A stretch of DNA of 5,511 nucleotides from Bacilli bacterium (GTDB lineage Bacteria > Bacillota_I > Bacilli_A > RF39 > UBA660), in the NCBI GenBank assembly GCA_017888105.1, contig JAGHGS010000175.1, positions 1 through 5,511 of the forward strand. Reading direction: 5' to 3'. Numbering within the stretch: the first letter of the stretch is position 1; each line of letters begins with the position of its first letter. Position numbers and translations under genes: made by a program. Below, in pieces: positions 1 to 5,396 of this stretch. Under the pieces are notes generated by a model that worked only from the letters and a program-made list of their open reading frames with translations, searched no databases and was not told the origin of the DNA.

Positions 1-156
1 GAATTAGGATTAAAATCCAGACGATATGTTAGAGAAAAAATAATCAAACCATTAATTGAAAAGAACTTACTAGAGTATACAAATAAAAATCATATTAACG
101 CAAGTAATCAAAAATATATTATATCTAAAAAGAAAGACTCTTATAATAAAAACTAG
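1..156 (+). CDS. C-terminal fragment of a probable winged-helix protein (AlbA_2/Fic-type regulator), 5' end outside window
   Basis: The frame is open from base 1 to a TAG stop at 154-156 and gives 51 residues. The visible part runs from a segment with LGLKSRRYVREKIIKPLIEK to one with NQKYIISKK. This pattern (L-G-x-K-S-R, then a helix ending in P-L-I-E-x-x-L-L-E-Y, then N-x-K-Y) resembles the C-terminal winged-helix tail of Fic-domain proteins and of AlbA_2 (RecG-like, COG2865) transcriptional regulators, where it is thought to bind DNA. That assignment is from remembered family pattern, not a search. The catalytic or N-terminal part is outside the window, so the full function cannot be stated. 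About ten extra Lys/Asn/Ser-rich residues follow the usual end of the motif. The stop codon lies inside an 11-bp repeat that recurs at 1819-1829, so the very C-terminus may have been altered by the neighbouring insertion. Confidence 0.6.
   Translation, partial: ELGLKSRRYVREKIIKPLIEKNLLEYTNKNHINASNQKYIISKKKDSYNKN
146..156 (+). repeat. Left copy of an 11-bp direct repeat (ataaaaactag) flanking the IS
   Basis: The sequence ataaaaactag is repeated exactly at 1819-1829. The copies enclose the transposase and the structured RNA region and are a candidate for the element junctions. The copy ends with the TAG stop of the upstream gene. In AT-rich DNA an 11-mer match is not rare by itself; its position beside the IS is what makes it worth listing. 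Confidence 0.45.
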
Positions 157-158
157 GT

Positions 159-188
159 AAGTCAAGTTATACAAAATTTGATAAAATT
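159..188 (+). repeat. Left arm of an interrupted inverted repeat bracketing the IS
   Basis: The arm is aagtcaagt, then tatacaaaa, then tttg, then ataaaatt. Its reverse complement reappears at 1861-1896 with 26 of the 30 bases in matching blocks of 9, 9 and 8, a different 4-base spacer, and a 6-base insertion between the two outer blocks. It lies between the upstream gene and the transposase ribosome binding site. It may be a subterminal inverted repeat like those of the IS1111 group, or a pre-existing palindrome split by the insertion. Confidence 0.5.
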
Positions 189-207
189 ATTCTAGGAGGA
201 TGATGTT

Positions 208-1236
208 ATGAGAGTTAATGAAAAAATCGAAAGAATCACACCAGATACTTTGATATGTGGAATTGATATAGGAAAAACAAAGTGTTGTGCAAGATTCTGC
301 GATTACAGAGGATTGGAGGTGTATCACAAAGTTTGGTTTGATAAAACAGAAAATCTTGATGCAATAGGTTGTCAAATAACAGCAGCGATGTATAATGAAA
401 ATAAAACAGATGTAATTATATCTTTTGAGCCAACAGGGCACTATTGGTTAAATATTGATAAATATTTTAAAGATTGTGGTCAAGAAACGGTTTTAATGCC
501 TACATACACAGTAAAACAAGCTAAGGAAATGCATGATCAAAATCCAACTAAAAGTGATCCAAAAGATGCATTATTAATTGCTAGGCTTACTAGTGAAGGT
601 AAATATGTTAAACCTATTGAAAGAGATGAATTATATCAAAATATTTATTCAGGATATAGTATTTATGAAGATATTCAAAAAGAAATAAATCGAATAAGAA
701 ATAAAATTCATGTATGGAATGATAAATATTTTCCAGAAGTAGAAAAAGTATATAAGATAGATTCTGTTGGAATCAAACCAATATATGAGAATCAGTTACT
801 ACCTAATGAAATTAAAAATATGACATTAGAAAATTTTACTGAATTAATGATTAAAGATAATAGTCGTGCAAATAAAAAAAGCATTATGAAATTAAAAGAA
901 TTATGTGAGAAAAGTAATGGAATATGTTCGGATGCTTTTACAAAGAAAGAAATAAAAAGACTATACGAAAGATTTATTGAAATGCTTAAAGAGTTAGAAG
1001 AATATGAAAAAGAATTAATAGAATTAGCAAGTCAAATTGACTATGTCGAAAAAGCAGTTGAAATAACAGGTATAGGATATATGAGTATGATAGGAATTAT
1101 TGCAGAAACAGGAAATTTAAAAAAATATGAACACGCAAAACAGGTGTTAAAGATGAGTGGTTTAAGTCTTAAAGAAAGTTCAAGTGGCAAAAAAAAGGAA
1201 AGAAACATATTTCCAAACGAGGCCGCTCTAAATTAA
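208..1236 (+). CDS. IS110-family transposase, N-terminal and central part (0 frame, ends early after a frameshift)
   Basis: This is a site-specific DEDD transposase/recombinase. The RuvC-like N-terminal domain shows the acidic tetrad: Asp20 in GIDIGKTK, Glu74 in SFEPTGHYW, and Asp117 and Asp120 in KSDPKDALLIARL. A Lys/Glu-rich, coiled-coil-like middle follows (about residues 145-275). The C-terminal Tnp domain then begins with ITGIGYMSMIGIIAETG and KMSGLSLKESSSGKKK (about 283-330). In IS110 enzymes a conserved serine of the C-terminal domain is the proposed nucleophile, and the SSG motif may carry it. The start at 208 is supported by AGGAGG at 194-199; the earlier ATGs at 200 and 203 hit a stop after three codons. 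After residue 330 the frame departs from the family and ends in an unrelated 12-residue tail (stop 1234-1236). The rest of the domain lies in the -1 frame. As read, the 342-residue product lacks the end of the Tnp domain and is probably inactive alone. Confidence 0.88.
   Translation: MRVNEKIERITPDTLICGIDIGKTKCCARFCDYRGLEVYHKVWFDKTENLDAIGCQITAAMYNENKTDVIISFEPTGHYWLNIDKYFKDCGQETVLMPTYTVKQAKEMHDQNPTKSDPKDALLIARLTSEGKYVKPIERDELYQNIYSGYSIYEDIQKEINRIRNKIHVWNDKYFPEVEKVYKIDSVGIKPIYENQLLPNEIKNMTLENFTELMIKDNSRANKKSIMKLKELCEKSNGICSDAFTKKEIKRLYERFIEMLKELEEYEKELIELASQIDYVEKAVEITGIGYMSMIGIIAETGNLKKYEHAKQVLKMSGLSLKESSSGKKKERNIFPNEAALN
1189..1197 (+). other. Slippery A8-G tract at the transposase frame break
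   Basis: Eight consecutive A's are followed by G, read in the 0 frame as AAA AAA AAG. The last seven bases form A-AAA-AAG, the classical bacterial -1 slippery heptamer known from dnaX and several IS families, in the correct phase. The -1 frame entered here is exactly the one that carries the rest of the transposase. A run of eight A's also permits transcriptional slippage. I see no strong upstream Shine-Dalgarno or downstream hairpin to act as a stimulator, so a simple indel is at least equally likely. Confidence 0.6.
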
Positions 1237-1460
1237 GACGTAATTTAAAACAAATTGGCATCTGTCTCGTAGGGAAAAATAATTTCTTCCTGCAATTGCA
1301 TAACTATTATACCACAGAAAGAACTAATCCGTTAACAAAATTAGTTTCAATAAATGCAATAATCAGAAAATTTATGTATATACTTATGGCTATAGTAAAA
1401 AGTGGAAATTCATTTGATGAAGAAAAAGCAATAAGAGAAAGTTGCATAAATTTTAGTTAA
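1197..1460 (+). pseudogene. C-terminal remainder of the IS110-family transposase in the -1 frame
   Basis: Reading in the -1 frame from 1197 gives 87 codons to a TAA at 1458-1460. They contain HISKRGRSKLRRNL, LVGKNNFFLQLHNYYTT, ERTNPLTKLVSINAIIRKF and a tail SGNSFDEEKA. This is the usual closing part of IS110-family Tnp domains: K-x-x-I-S-K-R-G-R, then L-V-x-K-N, then Y-Y-T, then N-P-L-x-K, then a helix ending in L-x-K-x-G. No start codon or ribosome binding site belongs to it, so it is the continuation of the frame that begins at 208. Joined through a -1 shift on AAAAAAG the full protein would be 417 residues, normal for the family. One extra A in the tract would join the frames with the same result, so loss of one A from a nine-A run explains the break most simply. 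Apart from this one lesion the sequence is well preserved, which suggests a recent event, programmed slippage or a sequencing error. Confidence 0.8.
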
Positions 1461-1551
1461 TAATATCATTAATTCTAGTTTGGTGAGTTAAGATTATAAA
1501 TAAATATTTATAGTTTTAATTCACTAAACTAGAAATAGATTAGTGATATTA
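1461..1551 (+). repeat. Long hairpin directly after the transposase stop
   Basis: The outer arm 1461-1473 pairs with 1539-1551 (13 bp, one U-G wobble). The inner arm 1475-1491 pairs with 1516-1532 (17 bp, two G-U wobbles). An AT-only apical helix 1495-1501/1506-1512 closes a 4-nt loop. The only substantial bulge is six bases at 1533-1538. All departures from perfect pairing are G-U wobbles on the plus strand, which means the plus-strand RNA folds better than the minus-strand RNA and suggests selection on RNA. It starts one base after the stop codon and has no T-run after it, so it does not look like a simple terminator. Confidence 0.75.
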
Positions 1552-1760
1552 TGTGAAAGTGGAATTTGGTAAGCGCCTCCATAGGACATGATCTAGAGAG
1601 AAAGAATCACCAAGGCCAGTTTCATATAATGCCGTATTAAAGAGTTGAGGTAGATAACAATGATTATCAATACAGAATGAAATGAGAGGATAAGCATATA
1701 TGAAAAACACATTGGCTATTAGTCCACTTAATTATAAATATATTAATTAAGTTAACAAAA
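1461..1760 (+). ncRNA. Candidate IS1111-type bridge RNA / seekRNA region
   Basis: No convincing gene lies here, yet the 300 bases directly after the transposase stop fold into a series of helices. Hairpin 1 is 1461-1551. Hairpin 2 (1552-1626) has helices 1552-1558/1620-1626, 1560-1562/1616-1618 and 1566-1570/1609-1613 that close a large apical loop of about 38 nt (1571-1608). A third helix pairs 1634-1638 with 1669-1673 around an inner 1653-1657/1664-1668. A fourth hairpin is 1726-1752. Bases 1555-1650 are less AT-rich than their surroundings. In IS110/IS1111 elements a structured RNA from the non-coding end carries guide loops that pair with donor and target DNA. Position, strand and the large internal loop fit that role. 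The exact ends, the promoter and the guide segments are inference. Confidence 0.45.
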
Positions 1761-1818
1761 TTTTAAAAAATACCTATGTTAACAGTTTTCATTATGCTTA
1801 AATTTAATAAAAATAATG

Positions 1819-1829
1819 ATAAAAACTAG
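1819..1829 (+). repeat. Right copy of the 11-bp direct repeat flanking the IS
   Basis: Exact copy of 146-156. Joining base 156 directly to base 1830 would rebuild a short palindrome (arms aaactagt and actagttt) just after the stop codon of the upstream gene. That would be a plausible empty site, since several IS110-family elements insert into palindromic or repeated extragenic sequences. Confidence 0.45.
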
Positions 1830-1844
1830 TAAAATAACTAGTTT
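1823..1844 (+). other. Short palindromic hairpin (arms aaactagt / actagttt)
   Basis: Two 8-base arms (1823-1830 and 1837-1844) are separated by 6 bases. The hairpin has only two G-C pairs per stem and just three T's at its end, so it would be a weak terminator at most. It marks the likely right junction of the IS and lies just upstream of the -35 hexamer of the next gene, overlapping its first two bases. Confidence 0.4.
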
Positions 1845-1871
1845 GAGTAAAAAATAATAAAATTTTATAAA
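1843..1871 (+). promoter_or_regulatory. Sigma-A-type promoter for the 510-residue gene
   Basis: A -35 hexamer TTGAGT (1843-1848) and a -10 hexamer TATAAA (1866-1871) are separated by 17 bases. Transcription would start near 1878, giving a leader of about 43 bases. The leader carries AGAGGAAG at 1904-1911 as ribosome binding site before the ATG at 1921. The -35 touches the hairpin at the likely IS end, so the insertion may have supplied or changed this promoter. Confidence 0.55.
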
Positions 1872-1896
1872 GTTTTGTATAGAAAATACTTGACTT
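1861..1896 (-). repeat. Right arm of the interrupted inverted repeat
   Basis: On the plus strand this reads aattttat, aaag, ttttgtata, gaaaat, acttgactt. It is the reverse complement of 159-188 apart from the 4-base spacer and the extra gaaaat. It overlaps the -10 region and leader of the gene at 1921. If it is the true right end of the element, that gene would be transcribed from a promoter inside the IS. Confidence 0.5.
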
Positions 1897-1920
1897 TATT
1901 ATGAGAGGAAGTAAAAAAAT

Positions 1921-3453
1921 ATGAATATGAATTTAGATATGTATTTAGGGCATGCCCCTAAAGATTTTGTGGCAGACTATTACTACAAAATAGTAGATTT
2001 CTCAAAAGACTATGAAAAAATAACCAAAAAGAAAATGATTGAAGAAATAAAGGAATTTTATAGTAATTCCGAGATAATCATCAGTATATGTACCATTAAA
2101 GAATTAGAAATTTTAAAAGAAATGATAAATGGGAAGTACGAATTTGTTCCAAATCACTATTTTTACTTATGCAGTTTGGCAGATAAGTTGTTAATTTATT
2201 TAAGCCCTATTATTACGATTATGGATGATTTCAAAAAAGTTATTACAAATGCTTTAAAAAAAGTGGATTGGAATAAAAAACAAGAAGAGGATAAAATAGA
2301 TGCTTTAGCAATTGGATACATTAAAGTAATGGGAAGCATATATGATAAAGTACTATATCATTTTTTATCTCAAATGCTAGAAATAAGTGAAGAAAAAATA
2401 ATGAAATATCTAAATAATAGTGAACTATTTAAATATCATGTAGGACTATGTCAAAAATATATGCCTTCTTTAGGAAAATGGGTAAACGAATATTATTATA
2501 GGGACTATCAAGATTATTTGGATGAGTTGGATGAACAAAGAAAAGAATATGCCAAATCAGCTGGTAAAATGATTGATTTAAATGATTATATAAATATATT
2601 TTTTAACAAAGTAAATGTAAATAATCCAAAAGTTAAAAAGATGTTTACAGAGTTAAGTAAAAATCATAATTTTCCATTAATATTAGACCAAATTAATCTA
2701 ACAGTTTTATTAAATGAAGATTACGATATTTTTCTTGAGAGTATGAAAATTCTTTTAGAAGATGACTACACTGAAGAAAATTTAAAAATCATGAAAGAAG
2801 CGATGGATGAAATGCCATCAGGAGCTCTAAATGGCTTAACTCATAATGAATGGGAAAAGGCAAACGACGAAGAAATAGAATTACATAAAAAAAATCCCAA
2901 TGAACATCAAGCAAATGCCCATTTAAATAAGAAAGAGTGTGATTTGTTCTATAAACTTTATATGGCTCTAATAGAATACACTAACAACACATATCATATT
3001 AATGAAAATATAAAGAAAATATATCATGCCAAAAATATAGACCCTCAAATACTTATTAATATTATTGATTACTTATGGGAAAACAAAGAAGAAATCATAA
3101 GTGACTTTATCTCTAAAAATCCATATCAATTTAACAATACAGAATTAAAATTAATAAACGAATTTAAAAGAGGTATAAGAAAGAACCTTATAATTACTAA
3201 GTATGAACGGAATTACACTTTAATATATGATACGAAAAAAGATGGCATATATAGAATAAAAGGGCTAAATTGTAATATTGATGAAATAATGGATCCTGAT
3301 GAATTACCAATGTTTATTAAGACAACTCTTCTTCCTTTTAAAGATCATATGGTTTTTGATGGCATTATTACGCATACGCCTATTAAGTTTGGCCTAGATT
3401 TTGATAAAATGGTTTATGAAAAAATAAGAAAAGAAAAATACTTAAAATTATAA
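1921..3453 (+). CDS. Uncharacterised 510-residue cytosolic protein
   Basis: I do not recognise a named family. The start is the ATG at 1921, ten bases after AGAGGAAG (1904-1911). A second ATG at 1927 would remove only two residues. The protein is rich in Lys, Glu, Asn and Tyr and has no signal peptide or clear membrane segment, so it is probably cytosolic. Residues 35-70 (KKKMIEEIKEFYSN and IKELEILKEMI) form a helical module that loosely resembles the Rho-N/SAP-like N-terminus of some hypothetical Firmicute proteins. Residues 75-290 are mainly helical, with a Tyr/Asp-rich stretch at 190-203. Residues 300-312 (SGALNGLTHNEWE) recall the N-G-x-T-P-N-E motif of SEC-C-type hypotheticals, but no Cys/His metal site follows. 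Residues 423-491, including YDTKKDGIYRIKGLNCNIDE and LLPFKDHMVFDGIITH, look like a compact beta-rich module. It has its own promoter, is convergent with glmS and shares a terminator with it. It could be accessory cargo or a native gene; context gives no function. Confidence 0.85.
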   Translation: MNMNLDMYLGHAPKDFVADYYYKIVDFSKDYEKITKKKMIEEIKEFYSNSEIIISICTIKELEILKEMINGKYEFVPNHYFYLCSLADKLLIYLSPIITIMDDFKKVITNALKKVDWNKKQEEDKIDALAIGYIKVMGSIYDKVLYHFLSQMLEISEEKIMKYLNNSELFKYHVGLCQKYMPSLGKWVNEYYYRDYQDYLDELDEQRKEYAKSAGKMIDLNDYINIFFNKVNVNNPKVKKMFTELSKNHNFPLILDQINLTVLLNEDYDIFLESMKILLEDDYTEENLKIMKEAMDEMPSGALNGLTHNEWEKANDEEIELHKKNPNEHQANAHLNKKECDLFYKLYMALIEYTNNTYHINENIKKIYHAKNIDPQILINIIDYLWENKEEIISDFISKNPYQFNNTELKLINEFKRGIRKNLIITKYERNYTLIYDTKKDGIYRIKGLNCNIDEIMDPDELPMFIKTTLLPFKDHMVFDGIITHTPIKFGLDFDKMVYEKIRKEKYLKL

Positions 3454-3479
3454 AACGAACTAATTTTAGCTCGTTTTTT
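3452..3479. terminator. Bidirectional intrinsic terminator between convergent genes
   Basis: Arms 3452-3462 and 3467-3477 form an 11-bp stem with a 4-base loop, followed by T's at 3474-3479 on the plus strand. In plus-strand RNA the stem has one A-C mismatch. In minus-strand RNA the same position is a G-U pair, and a UUUU-A-U-AA-UUUU tail follows. It therefore suits both transcripts, somewhat better that of glmS. It begins inside the stop codon of the 510-residue gene and ends one base before that of glmS. Confidence 0.8.
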
Positions 3480-5291
3480 CTATTCTACAGTAACTGACTT
3501 TGCTAAATTTCTAGGTTTATCAACATCTAATCCTTTTTCTTTAGCAATAAAATAAGCAATAAATTGTAAAGGAATAATAGAAAGAATAGGACTCAAAATA
3601 GGATGAACATTAGGAATATTAATTACATGCTCTTTTTTAATATTTTGATTTGTAATAAGAATAATATTAGCTCCTCTAGATTTAACTTCTTCAAGATTAC
3701 TTAAAGTTTTCTCAGAAATATTAGAGTCTGTAATAATTCCAAAAACAAAAGTTCCGTTTTCAACTAAAGCAATAGGACCATGCTTTAGCTCTCCAGCTGG
3801 ATAAGCTTCACTATGAATATAAGAAATCTCTTTTAATTTTAAAGAACCTTCCATAGCAACATAATAATCATTACCTCTACCTATATAAAATAAATCATGT
3901 TCATTCTTTATCTTTTTAGCAAGTTCATAGTATTGTTCATTATTTTCTATAATTTGTTCCATATAATTAGGTAAAGCAAGCAATTCTTTTTGAATATCAT
4001 GACAAAGTTCCAGTTCTTTATCTAATACTTCAGCCATATAAACAGCGAAAGCAACAATTAAGCCAACTTGAGAAATATATGCTTTGGTTGAAGCAACTGC
4101 TATTTCTGGTCCAGCATGAGTGTAAATCGTATGATCTGCTTCTCTTGTAATAGAAGATTCAAAAACATTAGAAATAGCAATTGTTTTTGCATGTCTTTTT
4201 CTTGCCAGTTTTAAAGCAGCAATCGTATCTGCAGTTTCCCCAGATTGACTTATAAAAATACATAAAGTATTTGCATTTATAATAGGATTCCGATAACGAA
4301 ATTCACTAGCAACTTCTACATCAACTGGAATACGACAAAGCATTTCTATCGAATACTTTCCAACTAATCCAGCATGCATAGCCGTACCACATGCAACAAT
4401 ATAGATATGATTTAACTGTTCTAAATATTCTTTATCCAAAGAAAAATTAACAAATCGAACAGCTTTATCTAAACCAACAATTCCATTTAGGGTATTTCCA
4501 AGAGCTTCTGGTTGTTCATGTATTTCCTTTAACATATAATCTTCAAACCCTTTTTTATCAATTGCATCCATTTCCCAATCAATATATTTCGCATTCTTAG
4601 TGATTTCTTGAAAATGTTCATTATAAAAAGTAACATCATTATTAATAATCGCTTTTTCCTCGTCTTCTAAAAAGAAGAAATCTTTAGTATACTCTAAAAT
4701 AGCGGGAATATCAGAAGCTATATAAATACCATCATTACCCTTACCAACAACCAAAGGACTATTTTTTTTAGCAACCAAAATCGTATTAGGCAAAAGAGGT
4801 GTAATAATAAGAATTGCATAACTTCCTTTTAATTCATTTAAAGTATTTTTAAAAGCCTCAAAAACATCGTTATCTTTTTGATAATAGTATTCCATTAGCA
4901 TGGGAATAACTTCAGTATCCGTTTCCGATTGAAAAGAAAATCCGTGCATTATCAATTGTTCTTTAAGTTCCAAATAATTTTCTATTATTCCATTATGAAC
5001 TACTGCAAAATGTTTATTTTGATCCATATGAGGATGAGCATTATTTTTAGAAGGAATTCCATGTGTAGCCCATCTAGTATGAGCAATACCAATCGTCCCA
5101 ACAAAATCCTTATAATCAATCATATCTTCTAAATTATGAATACGTCCCTTATCTTTAGCAACCCAAATTTCCTCATTTTTTAAAATTGCGATCCCAGCTG
5201 AATCATATCCTCTATATTCCAAAGTTTTAAGACCTTTTACAAGCTTTGGTACACAATTACTATTTCCTACATATCCTACAATTCCACACAT
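3480..5291 (-). CDS. glmS: Glutamine--fructose-6-phosphate aminotransferase (isomerizing)
   Basis: GlmS converts fructose-6-phosphate and glutamine to glucosamine-6-phosphate and glutamate, the first step of UDP-GlcNAc synthesis for peptidoglycan, in the cytosol. The start is the ATG at 5291, giving 603 residues, because the family needs MCGIVGYVG so that Cys2 becomes the N-terminal nucleophile after Met removal. A GTG three codons upstream lies within the Shine-Dalgarno. The glutaminase domain (about 1-240) has Cys2, YRGYDSAG (26-33), HTRWATHG (71-78), HNGIIEN (99-105) and SETDTEV. Two SIS isomerase domains follow, with ACGTAMHAG, SQSGETADT and AVASTKAY in the first. The second has EGSLKLKEISYIHSEAY and GELKHGP, and the protein closes with PRNLAKSVTVE, whose Lys is the active-site lysine. 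Length and all key residues are those of a complete enzyme. It is a single gene with its own promoter and terminator. Confidence 0.98.
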   Translation of the reverse strand: MCGIVGYVGNSNCVPKLVKGLKTLEYRGYDSAGIAILKNEEIWVAKDKGRIHNLEDMIDYKDFVGTIGIAHTRWATHGIPSKNNAHPHMDQNKHFAVVHNGIIENYLELKEQLIMHGFSFQSETDTEVIPMLMEYYYQKDNDVFEAFKNTLNELKGSYAILIITPLLPNTILVAKKNSPLVVGKGNDGIYIASDIPAILEYTKDFFFLEDEEKAIINNDVTFYNEHFQEITKNAKYIDWEMDAIDKKGFEDYMLKEIHEQPEALGNTLNGIVGLDKAVRFVNFSLDKEYLEQLNHIYIVACGTAMHAGLVGKYSIEMLCRIPVDVEVASEFRYRNPIINANTLCIFISQSGETADTIAALKLARKRHAKTIAISNVFESSITREADHTIYTHAGPEIAVASTKAYISQVGLIVAFAVYMAEVLDKELELCHDIQKELLALPNYMEQIIENNEQYYELAKKIKNEHDLFYIGRGNDYYVAMEGSLKLKEISYIHSEAYPAGELKHGPIALVENGTFVFGIITDSNISEKTLSNLEEVKSRGANIILITNQNIKKEHVINIPNVHPILSPILSIIPLQFIAYFIAKEKGLDVDKPRNLAKSVTVE

Positions 5292-5295
5292 TAAA

Positions 5296-5306
5296 ATCAC
5301 TTCCTT
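5296..5306 (-). promoter_or_regulatory. glmS Shine-Dalgarno that decides the start codon
   Basis: On the minus strand this reads AAGGAAGTGAT, one base from the ideal AAGGAGGTGAT. It lies four bases before the ATG at 5291 (eight counted from the GGAAG core). The alternative GTG start (5300-5298) is part of this sequence and so cannot be served by it, which confirms the ATG. Confidence 0.8.
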
Positions 5307-5323
5307 AAACTTATCCTAATTAA

Positions 5324-5352
5324 ATAGTACTATAAAACAAAAATGAAGTCAA
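5324..5352 (-). promoter_or_regulatory. Sigma-A promoter of glmS
   Basis: On the minus strand the -35 is TTGACT (5352-5347), the spacer is 17 bases, and the -10 is TACTAT (5329-5324). Transcription would begin near 5317, giving a leader of only about 25 bases. That leaves no room for the glmS ribozyme, which in many Firmicutes occupies the leader directly before the Shine-Dalgarno. Confidence 0.75.
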
Positions 5353-5396
5353 ATAAAAGGATTTAAAAACAAGTAAAAAAATGATAAAATGTATAG

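Larger units (their letters stand above)
157..1829 (+). mobile_element. IS110/IS1111-family insertion sequence (boundaries tentative)
   Basis: The element is recognised from its DEDD transposase and the structured non-coding stretch after it. The limits given assume that the 11-bp direct repeat at 146-156 and 1819-1829 marks the two junctions, which gives about 1.67 kb. A competing reading places the ends at the interrupted inverted repeat 159-188/1861-1896, about 1.74 kb. The left non-coding end is short (about 50 bp) and the right end is long (about 370 bp). As I recall, this is the arrangement of the IS1111 group, whose guide RNA is encoded downstream of the transposase. IS110-family elements move through a circular intermediate and make no classical target duplication, so the repeat would be junction or core homology. 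The transposase frame is broken, so the copy may be inactive unless slippage restores the frame. Confidence 0.55.

Noticed and set aside
142..147. Perfect TATAAT before the transposase gene as its promoter
   Set aside because: No acceptable -35 lies 16-18 bases upstream, and the hexamer is inside the coding end of the previous gene. In this AT-rich sequence it is weak evidence.
187..441. 84-residue minus-strand open frame
   Set aside because: It lies antisense inside the start of the transposase gene, has Cys/Ile/Phe-rich low-complexity content and no ribosome binding site. It is a shadow of the real gene.
1700..1750. 16-codon micro-ORF (ATG 1700, TAA 1748-1750) with GAGAGG at 1684-1689
   Set aside because: Spacing is plausible, but the frame overlaps the helices at 1694-1703 and 1726-1752 in the candidate RNA. 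Such short frames are common in AT-rich DNA, so there is no independent support.
1331..1762. 12-base direct repeat gttaacaaaatt at 1331-1342 and 1751-1762
   Set aside because: One copy is within conserved transposase coding sequence. A 12-mer match of this composition is expected by chance in several kilobases of AT-rich DNA.
1461..1920. CRISPR array, tRNA or group II intron in the gene-free stretch
   Set aside because: There are no regularly spaced identical repeats, no cloverleaf with a T-arm motif, and no intron domain V-like hairpin or reverse transcriptase.
4929..5132. 67-residue plus-strand open frame
   Set aside because: It is antisense to the conserved glutaminase domain of glmS, resembles nothing known and has no ribosome binding site.
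5292..5300. glmS start at the upstream GTG (5300), adding three residues
   Set aside because: The added residues would block the N-terminal cysteine nucleophile required by the family, and the GTG is part of the Shine-Dalgarno sequence itself.
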